Source: DATAVK01 sp036267755 (lineage in GTDB: Bacteria; Actinomycetota; Actinomycetes; JAFAQI01). From it: a stretch of 64,000 nucleotides of DNA. Shown one piece after another: positions 24,281 to 32,255 of this stretch. The stretch covers positions 1-64,000 of the forward strand of contig DATAVK010000077.1 of NCBI GenBank assembly GCA_036267755.1. The letters are read 5' to 3'. A model generated the notes under the pieces. It saw only the letters and a list, made by a program, of their open reading frames with translations, was not told the DNA's origin and searched no databases. The position numbers and the translations under genes are program-made. Each line of letters begins with the position of its first letter. Position 1 is the stretch's first letter.

Positions 24281-25737
24281 CCGATGGTGGGGCGGTGCAT
24301 CGCCGGAGCCTCGGGCGCGACGGCGGTCGGCTCGGGGCGCCGGGGACCGAGTCGCATCAGCGTCGCCGTGGAACCGGCGGGGACGAACTCCCGCATGCCT
24401 CGCTCCGCGGTCGACTTGGGCGTGTCCACCACGATCGGGTGCTCCTTGGCGTACGCGTCCTGCCGGATTCCGGTGACCTGCCAGGACACCTCGAGGCCGG
24501 ACGTGCCGCCGGCGATCTGGAACCGGTTGTTCTTGACCGTGCTGGCTACGTAGACCGGGGCGTGCGCGCCAATCGTCGTCAGCTGGTAGCGGAAGTCGCG
24601 ATTCAGCGCGCCGAAGTACTCGGGGAGCTCGACGGTGGCCTTGCCGTCGCCGTCCAGCACGACGTTGCCGTTGTAGACGTTCATCATGTCCGGCGACTCG
24701 ACGAACGAATGCGACAGCCAGCGCTGCTCGGGATCCAGTGGATGGTCGATCTTGAACGACCCGGCGGTCTTCGAGAGCGTGCCGGCCACGTGGGCATTTC
24801 CCTGCGACCAGAGCCCGAACGATGCGGAGTTCGACGCCTGGCCGAACACGCCGTACGTCTGGTTCGTGCCGGTGTCCGTGGCGAGACCGTACAGGGCGTA
24901 CGTCGTGCCCTGGCCCCAGACGCCAACGTAACCGGAGTCGCCGCGGACCCCGGCGGTGCGACCGTTCGCACCCTGGACGCCATACTGCCCGCCGGTCCCA
25001 CTCACCGCGGCGCCGTTGACGTTCGACGTCGTGCCGGCGACTCCGGTCGTCGAGCCCGAGCCGTAGACCCCCGTCGACCCGGCTCCGTACACCCCGTACG
25101 TACTTCCTGACCCGTAGCTGCCATACGTGCTGCCGGAGGCGTAAAGGCCATAGCCGCCCCCCGAGGCGTACATGCCGACGCTTCCGCTGCTGGTGGCGCT
25201 GAAGATCGCGCCGTAGGACCCGCCGGTGCCACGAACACCCGTGTATCCACCCGTCCCGGAAACGCCATAGGTGCTCGTCGAGGTGCCGCTGACACCGGTC
25301 CCGGTGCTCGAGGTGCCGCTGATCCCGGTCCCCGCTCCTGCAATGCCGCTGATAGCGCTCGAAGTGCTAGCCGTGCTGGTCGTCGTACCCCGGAGCGTGA
25401 TGTCGCGCGTGCTCTTCACATCGAGCTGGGACGCCGGACTCTTCGTCCCGATGCCCACGAGGCCGGCGGCCGTTATCCGCATCCGCTCGGCCACAGACGT
25501 GTGCTTCGACGTCCGAGTCTTGAAGATCAGGGCTGCCGGATTGGTGGGCCCGAGGAAGTTCTTGCTCGTGACCTTCCGGTTGCCACCGAGCTTCCATGTG
25601 GTGGAGGCCGAGGCCGCGGACGCGTCGTCCGGCGACGCCACTTCCGTCAGCCCAACCGCGGCTGCTGCGGCGGTCCCGGCAAGCAGGAACCGGCGCGGGA
25701 ATCGTCGTTCGATGGCATCACTGTCGACAGCAGGCAT
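24277..25737 (-). CDS. Tat-exported Gly/Tyr-repeat surface protein with tail-fibre-like C-terminus
   Basis: 486 residues. A Tat-type signal (RRFPRRFLLAG, residues 11-21) is followed by a tail-fibre-like motif GLVGIGTKSPASQLDVKS (92-109). Residues about 117-310 are short Gly/Ser/Thr/Tyr repeats (YGVYG, TGVSG, YGLYASG) likely to form a stacked beta fold. The C-terminal region from DHPLDPEQRWLSHSFVESPD (about 331) to about 435 is a domain known from exported proteins of cyanobacteria and others, function unknown. GGGGGGA before ATG 25737 fixes the start. It lies tail-to-tail with the LGFP protein. Confidence 0.75.
   Translation of the reverse strand: MPAVDSDAIERRFPRRFLLAGTAAAAAVGLTEVASPDDASAASASTTWKLGGNRKVTSKNFLGPTNPAALIFKTRTSKHTSVAERMRITAAGLVGIGTKSPASQLDVKSTRDITLRGTTTSTASTSSAISGIAGAGTGISGTSSTGTGVSGTSTSTYGVSGTGGYTGVRGTGGSYGAIFSATSSGSVGMYASGGGYGLYASGSTYGSYGSGSTYGVYGAGSTGVYGSGSTTGVAGTTSNVNGAAVSGTGGQYGVQGANGRTAGVRGDSGYVGVWGQGTTYALYGLATDTGTNQTYGVFGQASNSASFGLWSQGNAHVAGTLSKTAGSFKIDHPLDPEQRWLSHSFVESPDMMNVYNGNVVLDGDGKATVELPEYFGALNRDFRYQLTTIGAHAPVYVASTVKNNRFQIAGGTSGLEVSWQVTGIRQDAYAKEHPIVVDTPKSTAERGMREFVPAGSTATLMRLGPRRPEPTAVAPEAPAMHRPTIG
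24810..25360 (-). repeat. Gly/Tyr short-repeat coding region
   Basis: About 190 codons of imperfect 5-7 residue units, mainly G-[SVT]-x-Y/V-G, inside the 24277-25737 gene. The unit sequence drifts, so the DNA repeat is imperfect. Confidence 0.6.
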
Positions 25738-25836
25738 GGTGTCCCCCCAAGGCCACATGCTCAGCGAATGGCGTCGCCGAGCGCCAATGGTGCGGCAGCA
25801 TATGCCAGACGTGCCGACTCTGCGGACTGGCGCTAA

Positions 25837-25857
25837 GGTTCGCCCCGAACCCGGTTC
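25837..25857. promoter_or_regulatory. Putative operator before the second importer operon
   Basis: GGTTCG-CCC-CGAACC is a perfect inverted repeat (25837-25851), and its right arm pairs again with a third half-site (GAACC-C-GGTTC, 25847-25857). It lies 40-60 bp before the importer start at 25898 in the region shared with the divergent Gly/Tyr-repeat gene. The half-site GTTCG is the same as in the 7077/7234 repeats but the spacing differs. Confidence 0.45.
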
Positions 25858-25897
25858 TAGGGGCTGGGACCGCAGTCACGACCGCGGAGGTTCCTTC

Positions 25898-26689
25898 GTG
25901 CCAGCGCTGCTCGATGTCGACCGCATCAGCGTCCGGTTCGGTGGGCTGACCGCGCTCACCGAGGTCTCGGCGTCGGTTGCTGACGGTGAGGTGGTCGGGG
26001 TCATCGGACCCAACGGCGCCGGGAAGACGACGCTGTTCAACGTGGTCTGCGGCTTCGTCCGCCCGAGCGAAGGATCGCTGCGCTGGCGCGGCGCGACCCT
26101 GTCGCGGCACCGCCCGCACCAGCTCGCCGGACTTGGCATTGCGCGCACCCTGCAGAGCCTCGGGCTGTTCACCAACCTCTCCGTCCTCGACAACGTCGTC
26201 GTGGGCGCCGACCATCACGCTCGCTCCTGGTTCGGCTCAGGACTGTTCGCACTTCCGCGTGGCGATCGTGACGAGCGGGAGCTGCGCGAGCGCGCGTTGC
26301 GCACCCTCGAGGAGCTCGGCATCGCCGACACAGCGGCACGGATGCCCGACCAGCTGCCCTACGGCGTCCAGAAGCGGGTCGCGCTCGCCCGCGCGATCGT
26401 GGCGGACCCGGCCCTGCTGCTGCTCGACGAGCCGGCCTCCGGGCTCTCGAGTGCGGAGATGGACGACCTCGCGACGTTGATCCGCGAGCTGTCGGGGCGA
26501 ATGGGTGTGCTGCTCGTCGAGCACCACATGGACCTCGTCATGTCGGTCTGCGACCGGATCTGTGTCCTTGACTTCGGTCGGTGCATCGCGACCGGCACGC
26601 CGGAGGAGATCCGCGAGGACCCGAACGTCCTCGAGGCCTACCTCGGCGAAGCCGTCGACGCCTCTACCGAGGAGGTCCGTGATGCTTGA
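25898..26689 (+). CDS. ABC importer ATP-binding protein, LivG type (second system)
   Basis: 263 residues. Walker A GPNGAGKT, Walker B ALLLLDEPASGLS, with the signature region LPYGVQKRVALARAI in place of the textbook LSYGQQRR. GCGGAGG at 25884-25890 lies 7 nt before GTG 25898; the much longer open frame upstream is antisense to the neighbouring gene and is not coding. It begins an operon whose binding protein is last (29411), the reverse of the first importer. Confidence 0.9.
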   Translation: MPALLDVDRISVRFGGLTALTEVSASVADGEVVGVIGPNGAGKTTLFNVVCGFVRPSEGSLRWRGATLSRHRPHQLAGLGIARTLQSLGLFTNLSVLDNVVVGADHHARSWFGSGLFALPRGDRDERELRERALRTLEELGIADTAARMPDQLPYGVQKRVALARAIVADPALLLLDEPASGLSSAEMDDLATLIRELSGRMGVLLVEHHMDLVMSVCDRICVLDFGRCIATGTPEEIREDPNVLEAYLGEAVDASTEEVRDA

Positions 26690-27389
26690 GCTCACCGACG
26701 TCGTGACGACGTACGGCGCCGTGCACGCACTCGACGGCGTCTCGATCTCCGTGCCGGACGGGACGATCCTCGCGGTCCTCGGCGCCAACGGTGCGGGCAA
26801 GACGACGTTGTTGCGCAGCATCAACGGCCTGGTGCGAGCCCGCTCCGGCAGTATTCGGTACGACGGCCGCGATCTGCTGCGCACCAAGGTGGAGGATGTC
26901 GTGAGCCTCGGGATCGCTCACGTCCCCGAGGGTCGGGGCGTCATCACGGAGCTGACCGTCGAGGAGAACCTGCGGCTGGGCGCGCTGTGGCGCGGTGACC
27001 GCGACGAGTGTGCGACGAACCTGGCGGCGACCTATCAGATGTTCCCGCCGCTCGCGGAGCGCCGGAACAAGGCGGCGGACACGCTCTCCGGCGGCGAACG
27101 CCAGATGCTCGTCGTGGGGCGAGCCTTGATGAGCCGCCCGAAGCTGCTGCTGCTCGACGAGCCGTCCTTGGGGCTGGCGCCTCGCATCACCGCGCAGATC
27201 ATGGCCACCCTCCGCCGGTTGCGCGACGAGCAGCAGCTGACCGTCGTCCTCGTCGAGCAGAACGCACGCAGCGCCCTGTCGGTGGCCGACAGCGCCGTCG
27301 TGCTCAACCTCGGCAAGGTGGTTGCGCAGGGCAGCGCCGCCGAGCTGGCCGCCGATGACAAACTTCGACACGCCTATCTGGGGTTCTGA
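26682..27389 (+). CDS. ABC importer ATP-binding protein, LivF type (second system)
   Basis: 235 residues. Walker A GANGAGKTT, signature LSGGERQMLVVGRAL, Walker B LLLLDEPSLGLAP, and HVPEGRGVITELTVEENL. ATG 26682 lies 8 bp inside the livG gene. It is the partner of the preceding ATPase. Confidence 0.92.
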   Translation: MLELTDVVTTYGAVHALDGVSISVPDGTILAVLGANGAGKTTLLRSINGLVRARSGSIRYDGRDLLRTKVEDVVSLGIAHVPEGRGVITELTVEENLRLGALWRGDRDECATNLAATYQMFPPLAERRNKAADTLSGGERQMLVVGRALMSRPKLLLLDEPSLGLAPRITAQIMATLRRLRDEQQLTVVLVEQNARSALSVADSAVVLNLGKVVAQGSAAELAADDKLRHAYLGF

Positions 27390-27391
27390 CC

Positions 27392-28276
27392 ATGACGCCC
27401 ATCAACCTCATCCTCAACGGCATCGCGTTCGGCAGCATCTACGCGGCTGTGGCGCTGGCCCTGGTGCTGATCTGGCGCTCCACCCGCATCGTGAACTTCG
27501 CGCAGGGCGGGATGCTCATGGTGACGACGTTCATCGCCTACACGCTGGTGCAGGAGCACGGCCAGAACTACTGGGTCGGTCTCGTGGTGGCGTTGCTTGC
27601 CGGCTTGGTCATCGGTGCCGTCGTCGAGCGGGTGCTGGTCCGGCCGGTCGAGGGGGCGTCGCCGCTCAACGCCGTCATCCTGACCCTTGGCCTGCTGCTC
27701 CTCTTGCAGGGTGGCGCCGGGATGATCTGGGGGAACGGGGTTGCGTCGTACCCGCCCGCGTTCTCGACGATCTTCTACCGCGTCGGTCACCAGGAGCTGC
27801 TCTTCTCGCCGAACTACCTGTTCGTCGTGGTCTCCGTGGCTGTCGTCGTGGTGCTGCTGTATCTACTGTTCCAACGCACGTCGATCGGGCTACGGATGCG
27901 GGCGTCTGCGTTCAGCCCGGAGGTCGCCCGACTGCTCGGCGTACGGGTCGGACGCATGCTCACGCTCGGCTGGGCCCTGGCTGCGGCGGTAGGTGCGCTA
28001 GCTGGTGTGCTGATCGCCGGCACCGCCCCGAACTACATGAACCCGAACGGCTTCGACGCCCTGCTGATCTATGGCTTCACCGCGGCCGTGATCGGAGGTC
28101 TCGACTCTCCGATCGGCGCGGTCGTCGGGGGCCTGCTGATGGGAATCGCGTTTGCCTTTCTCAACAACTACGTCAGCGTCCAGATCGACACGTTCTATGC
28201 GCTGGTTCTGCTGACGGTCGTCCTGATGGTCCGCCCGTCCGGGTTGTTCAGCCGGACCGCCACGAGAAGGGTGTGA
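27392..28276 (+). CDS. ABC importer permease, LivH type (second system)
   Basis: 294 residues, about eight membrane segments, with IVNFAQGGMLMVTTFIAY and the coupling-helix region RMRASAFSPEVARLLGV. GGFDALLIYGFTAAVIGGLDSPIGA-type C-terminus is normal for LivH. It begins 2 bp after livF and ends in a GTGA overlap with livM. Confidence 0.91.
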   Translation: MTPINLILNGIAFGSIYAAVALALVLIWRSTRIVNFAQGGMLMVTTFIAYTLVQEHGQNYWVGLVVALLAGLVIGAVVERVLVRPVEGASPLNAVILTLGLLLLLQGGAGMIWGNGVASYPPAFSTIFYRVGHQELLFSPNYLFVVVSVAVVVVLLYLLFQRTSIGLRMRASAFSPEVARLLGVRVGRMLTLGWALAAAVGALAGVLIAGTAPNYMNPNGFDALLIYGFTAAVIGGLDSPIGAVVGGLLMGIAFAFLNNYVSVQIDTFYALVLLTVVLMVRPSGLFSRTATRRV

Positions 28277-29316
28277 CCGTGCCGGGCGTCCTGGGTCGCT
28301 CCACGCTGCTGCGCCACGTGCTGTTCGCCGTCATCGGCGGCGCGGCACTGTTCCTGCTGACGCACGAGCTGGGGGAGTTCCGCAACTCCCAGCTGGCCAA
28401 TATCGCCTACATCGCTTGCGCCACGGCGGGGCTCACCGTGCTCACCGGCCTGTCCGGCCAGGTGTCCATAGGCCACGGAGCATTCATGTTCATCGGTGCC
28501 TATACCGCGGCGCTGTTCCTCAAGCACGACCTGGCCGAGCGACTGTTGCAGCACTCTGGCAATGCCAACTTCGGTCTGATCATCGTCCTGCTCGCAGCAG
28601 TTCTGGTCTGCGCTCTGGTGGGCGGCGTCGTCGGTGTCGCGGCAGCCAGGCTGCGCGGCCCCTACCTCGCGGGGATCACGCTTGCGCTGGCGATCGGCAT
28701 CCCCGTCCTGCCGTTGTGGTCGAAGCTAGAAGGGCCGCTCGGCGGGCACGCCGGCCTCCCGGTCAATGCACCGGCACCGCCGACCAGCGTGGACTACGTG
28801 CGCTTCCAGGCCTGGATCTGTTGTCTGTCGGCGGTCATCGTGATTTTCCTGTTGGCGAACCTGAGCCGGAGCCGGGTCGGGCGGGCATTCCGCGCCGTCC
28901 GTGATGACGAGATCTCCGCTTCACTCGCCGGATTGTCTGTGGCCCGCGTGCAAGTGCTCGCTTTTGTGGTCAGCGCAGCGTGTGCAGGCTTGTCGGGCGG
29001 CCTGTTCGCCATCGTGGCTGGCAGCGTCGGACCGGCGTCGTTCCCGTTGTCGTTGTCGTTCTATTTGTTGGCTGCCATCGTCTTCGGCGGTCTCGGTTCG
29101 TTGGCCGGAGCGGTGTACGGCGCCGTGCTGATCACGTTGCTGCCGAACTGGTCGACCGACATCGCGAACTCGCTGTCGTTGTCGATGCGGGTGCAGAACA
29201 ACCTGCCATTGGTGATCCTCGGTGCTGCGCTTATCGTTGCCATGCTGGTGTTCCCAAGCGGGGTGCAGGGACTGCTTCGCCGCGGCTGGGGAACGGTCGC
29301 GCGGCGCGCTACGTAA
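28273..29316 (+). CDS. ABC importer permease, LivM type (second system)
   Basis: 347 residues, about ten membrane segments. GLSGQVSIGHGAFMFIGAYT and RAVRDDEISASLAGLSV are the LivM hallmarks. GTG 28273 overlaps the livH stop; a second GTG at 28279 could be used instead. A 94-bp gap to the binding-protein gene holds a TATGTT -10-like box at 29368-29373, so that gene may have an extra promoter. Confidence 0.91.
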   Translation: MTVPGVLGRSTLLRHVLFAVIGGAALFLLTHELGEFRNSQLANIAYIACATAGLTVLTGLSGQVSIGHGAFMFIGAYTAALFLKHDLAERLLQHSGNANFGLIIVLLAAVLVCALVGGVVGVAAARLRGPYLAGITLALAIGIPVLPLWSKLEGPLGGHAGLPVNAPAPPTSVDYVRFQAWICCLSAVIVIFLLANLSRSRVGRAFRAVRDDEISASLAGLSVARVQVLAFVVSAACAGLSGGLFAIVAGSVGPASFPLSLSFYLLAAIVFGGLGSLAGAVYGAVLITLLPNWSTDIANSLSLSMRVQNNLPLVILGAALIVAMLVFPSGVQGLLRRGWGTVARRAT

Positions 29317-29410
29317 CGCGACGGACACGATACTCACCGGTAACTCGTCACAGAACGAGATTCGGTCTATGTTGCTCGCAGATCGCCCCGGTCTGACCCT
29401 CGGAGGAGCA

Positions 29411-30745
29411 ATGACCAGAACATCCATTCGCCTTTTCGCTGGCGGCGCGTTGCTCGCCGTCGCGGTCGCCGCATGTGGTGGAAGTAGCAGCGGTGGCAGT
29501 CCTTCGAGCGGCTCGTCCCCGAGCAGCGGCGGCGCCAACACTGCATCCGCGCCCGGCATTACCGCGACGACGGTCACGATCGGCAGCCATCAGCCACTGA
29601 CCGGTGTCGCGGCGCCGGGGTACGACGAGATCGCGCCGGCGTCGAACGCCTACTTCCAGTGGGTCAACGCCCACGGCGGCATCAACGGTCGGAAGATCGT
29701 CTACAAGTATCTCGACGACGCCTACAACCCCGCACAGACGGTCACCGTCGTCCACAAGCTGGTCCTACAGGACAAGGTGTTCGCGATCTTCAATGGTCTC
29801 GGCACCCCCACCCATCAGCAGGTCGTGGCGTACCTCAACTCGCAGAAGATCCCCGACCTGTTCGTGGCTTCCGGCTGCCTGTGCTGGAATATGCCGTCCA
29901 CCCAGCCCGAGACGTTCGGTTGGCAGCCCGACTACACGATCGAGGGCAAGATCCTCGGCCAATACATCACCCAAAAGTTCAAGGGGCAGAAGGTCGCCGT
30001 CTTCGCGCAGGGCGACGACTTCGGCCACAACGGCGTCAAGGGACTGCAGGACGAGGTCCCATCGAGCCAGATCGCGACGATCCAGTACTACGACCCGACC
30101 AACACCAACGTCGCGCCGCAGGTGCAGAAGCTTGCCCAGTCCGGAGCGAAGATCGTCGTGTCGTTCACGGTGCCGGCGTTCACCGCGCTGCTCCAGCTCA
30201 CCGCGTTGCAGCTGAAGTACCAGCCTCAGCTCGTGGTCAGCAACGTCGGGTCCGATCCGAAGACGCTGGCGGGCTTGCTGACGTCGTTCTCGAAGGGCAA
30301 GGCGCCAGGTTCGAAGCTGATCCAGGGGATCATCACCGACGGCTACCTGTCCTCGCCGGCGGACACGAGCAACTCGTGGATCCAGCTGTTCCAGCAGGTC
30401 CATCAGCAGTACATCCCGAAGCTGCCGTTCGACGGCAACGTGGAGTACGGCATGGCGGCGGCGTACACCTTCGTCCAGGCCTTGAAGGCGGCTGGTCAGA
30501 ACCCGACCCGGGCAAGCATCGTGTCGGCGATCCAGTCGAGTCACTTCACCGGTCCGGGCCTGGTGCCGTTCGGCTTCTCCAGCTCCTCGCATGCCGGCTA
30601 CACCGGCGTCCAGATCGGAGTCATCAAGGGCAGCGCGATCCACTTGCTCGGGCAGCCGATGACGACCGATGACGGTAGCGGCGCGATCACGCCGTTCACC
30701 ACCCAGCAGCCGGCTGCGCCGGCGAACGGGATCCCCTCCAACTGA
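29411..30745 (+). CDS. ABC importer substrate-binding lipoprotein (second system)
   Basis: 444 residues, type I binding fold. Lipoprotein signal with lipobox VAAC (Cys near residue 21), then a Ser/Gly-rich linker. Motifs NAHGGINGRKI and FAIFNGLGTPTHQQVVAYLN are typical of Liv-type receptors. GGAGGA at 29402-29407 precedes ATG 29411. The ligand is unknown; the hydrolase genes downstream hint at an amide or peptide-like compound, but those are probably separate transcripts. Confidence 0.88.
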   Translation: MTRTSIRLFAGGALLAVAVAACGGSSSGGSPSSGSSPSSGGANTASAPGITATTVTIGSHQPLTGVAAPGYDEIAPASNAYFQWVNAHGGINGRKIVYKYLDDAYNPAQTVTVVHKLVLQDKVFAIFNGLGTPTHQQVVAYLNSQKIPDLFVASGCLCWNMPSTQPETFGWQPDYTIEGKILGQYITQKFKGQKVAVFAQGDDFGHNGVKGLQDEVPSSQIATIQYYDPTNTNVAPQVQKLAQSGAKIVVSFTVPAFTALLQLTALQLKYQPQLVVSNVGSDPKTLAGLLTSFSKGKAPGSKLIQGIITDGYLSSPADTSNSWIQLFQQVHQQYIPKLPFDGNVEYGMAAAYTFVQALKAAGQNPTRASIVSAIQSSHFTGPGLVPFGFSSSSHAGYTGVQIGVIKGSAIHLLGQPMTTDDGSGAITPFTTQQPAAPANGIPSN

Positions 30746-30823
30746 TCGAGTGACGGGGGTTGTTGGGCACGGCGGCGCGCGTTACGGTTCGTCTACCGCC
30801 GCCAGGCGAAGAGGAGCCGCGCC

Positions 30824-31432
30824 GTGCCCATCAACCCCCAGACCACAGCCGTAGTGCTCATCGAGTACCAGAACGACTTCACCTCTGACGGGGGTGTGCT
30901 GCACGGCGCCGTCGCCGGCGTGATGGACTCCACCGGGATGCTCGAGAACACCCGAGCGCTCGTCGATGCCGCACGTGACGCCGGCGCCACCATGATGCAC
31001 GCACCGATCATGTTCGCCGAGGGCTACAACGAGATCAGCTCGCACCCCTACGGCATCCTCAAGGGGGTCGTTGACGGCAAGGCGTTCGTCAAGGACTCGT
31101 GGGGCGCCGCGATCGTCGACGACCTTGCCCCCGCGGACGGTGACATCGTCATCGAAGGTAAGCGCGGGCTCGACACCTTCGCCAGCACGAACCTCGACTT
31201 CATCCTGCGCAGCAAGGGAATCACGACGATTGCGCTCGGTGGTTTCCTCACCAACTGCTGTGTCGAGTCCACGATGCGCTCGGGGTACGAGAACGGCTAC
31301 CAGGTGATCACCTTGAGCGACTGTCTCGCAGCAACGTCCGCGGAAGAGCACGACAACGCACTGAAGTTCGACTTCCCGATGTTCTCCGAGCCGATGGCGT
31401 CGAAGGACTTCATCGCCGAGCTAGCCGGCTAG
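30824..31432 (+). CDS. Isochorismatase-superfamily cysteine hydrolase
   Basis: 202 residues. Catalytic Cys lies in TNCCVEST and Lys in EGKRGLDTF. The third triad position, normally Asp in the D-x-Q-N-D-F motif, is Glu here (LIEYQNDF), which may mark a subfamily. Such enzymes cleave amides, N-carbamoyl groups or isochorismate; the substrate is not predictable. A GAGGAG site (30810-30815) precedes GTG 30824, and a TACGGT box lies at 30783-30788. A hairpin follows the stop. Confidence 0.82.
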   Translation: MPINPQTTAVVLIEYQNDFTSDGGVLHGAVAGVMDSTGMLENTRALVDAARDAGATMMHAPIMFAEGYNEISSHPYGILKGVVDGKAFVKDSWGAAIVDDLAPADGDIVIEGKRGLDTFASTNLDFILRSKGITTIALGGFLTNCCVESTMRSGYENGYQVITLSDCLAATSAEEHDNALKFDFPMFSEPMASKDFIAELAG

Positions 31433-31436
31433 GGCA

Positions 31437-31452
31437 CCCGGCTCCAGCCGGG
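31437..31452 (+). terminator. Terminator-like hairpin
   Basis: CCCGGCT (31437-31443), 2-nt loop, AGCCGGG (31446-31452), 4 nt after the hydrolase stop. It separates this gene from the M24 gene, whose own -10 box follows at 31458. Confidence 0.5.
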
Positions 31453-31457
31453 CGCGC

Positions 31458-31463
31458 TAGGTT
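31458..31463 (+). promoter_or_regulatory. -10 box of the M24 gene, leaderless
   Basis: TAGGTT, then 7 nt, then ATG 31471 with no ribosome site between. It lies just after the hairpin that ends the previous gene. Confidence 0.45.
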
Positions 31464-31470
31464 CCGGCTC

Positions 31471-32175
31471 ATGACAGAGACCATCGATGACGAGGCGGTC
31501 CGGTCGAGCCGGCTGCTCGATGCCCAGGCCAAGGCGGCCGAGCTGTTCGAGGCGGTGGAGGCGCGTCGGGTGATCGCGCCGGGCGTCCGCGAGTCCGAAG
31601 CCAGCACCGCGATCCGCACGCTCGCCGCCGACATGTTCGGCGTCAGCCGCTACTGGCACAAGCGGATCGTGCGGGCGGCCGCCAACACCCTGCACCCGTA
31701 CGACGAGAACCCCCCGGACCTCACCATCGGTGAGGACGACATCGTGTTCGCTGACTTCGGGCCGATCTTCGTCGAGTGGGAGGCGGACTTCGGTCGGACC
31801 TTCGTGCTCGGCGCCGATCCGGCAAAGCATCGGCTTCGCGACACCCTGCCGGTGCTCTTCGAGTCTGGGCGAGAGTTCTTCGAGACCCGGCCGGAAGTGA
31901 CCGGCGAGCAGCTGTTCGAGCACGTGATGGAGCTGACCACGCAGGCCGGCTATGAGTACGGCGGCGCCATGGCTGGTCACCTGCTGGGCGAGTTCCCGCA
32001 CGAGAAGCTCGCGGGCGACGAGATCATGTCCTACATCGCCCCGGGCAACGACCAGCCGATGCGCCGGCTGGACGACAAGGGCCGGCGATGTCACTGGATC
32101 CTCGAGATCCACCTGATCGACCGGGAGCGCCAGATCGGCGGGTTCTACGAGGAGCTGCTCGACATCCACTCCTGA
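31471..32175 (+). CDS. M24-family metallopeptidase (aminopeptidase P-like)
   Basis: 234 residues, only the pita-bread catalytic domain without the N-terminal domain of full aminopeptidase P. The two-metal ligands appear in order: Asp (FADFGP), Asp 11 residues later (EADFGRTF), His (GHLLGEFPH), Glu (ILEIHL) and Glu (GFYEEL). It is thus probably an active dimetal hydrolase, not a creatinase. Substrate unknown. The start is set by the leaderless -10 box at 31458. Confidence 0.82.
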   Translation: MTETIDDEAVRSSRLLDAQAKAAELFEAVEARRVIAPGVRESEASTAIRTLAADMFGVSRYWHKRIVRAAANTLHPYDENPPDLTIGEDDIVFADFGPIFVEWEADFGRTFVLGADPAKHRLRDTLPVLFESGREFFETRPEVTGEQLFEHVMELTTQAGYEYGGAMAGHLLGEFPHEKLAGDEIMSYIAPGNDQPMRRLDDKGRRCHWILEIHLIDRERQIGGFYEELLDIHS

Positions 32176-32255
32176 CGTCGCGACCGTTCGCTGAACCGAA
32201 GTTCCTCCGGCGACGTAGGTTGGGTCGGGGACCGAGCTTGGCGGAGGATCTAGGT

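Noticed and set aside
31471..32175. Creatinase assignment for the M24 protein beside a cysteine hydrolase
   Set aside because: All five metal ligands of M24 peptidases are present, whereas creatinases lack the metal site and have an extra N-terminal domain.
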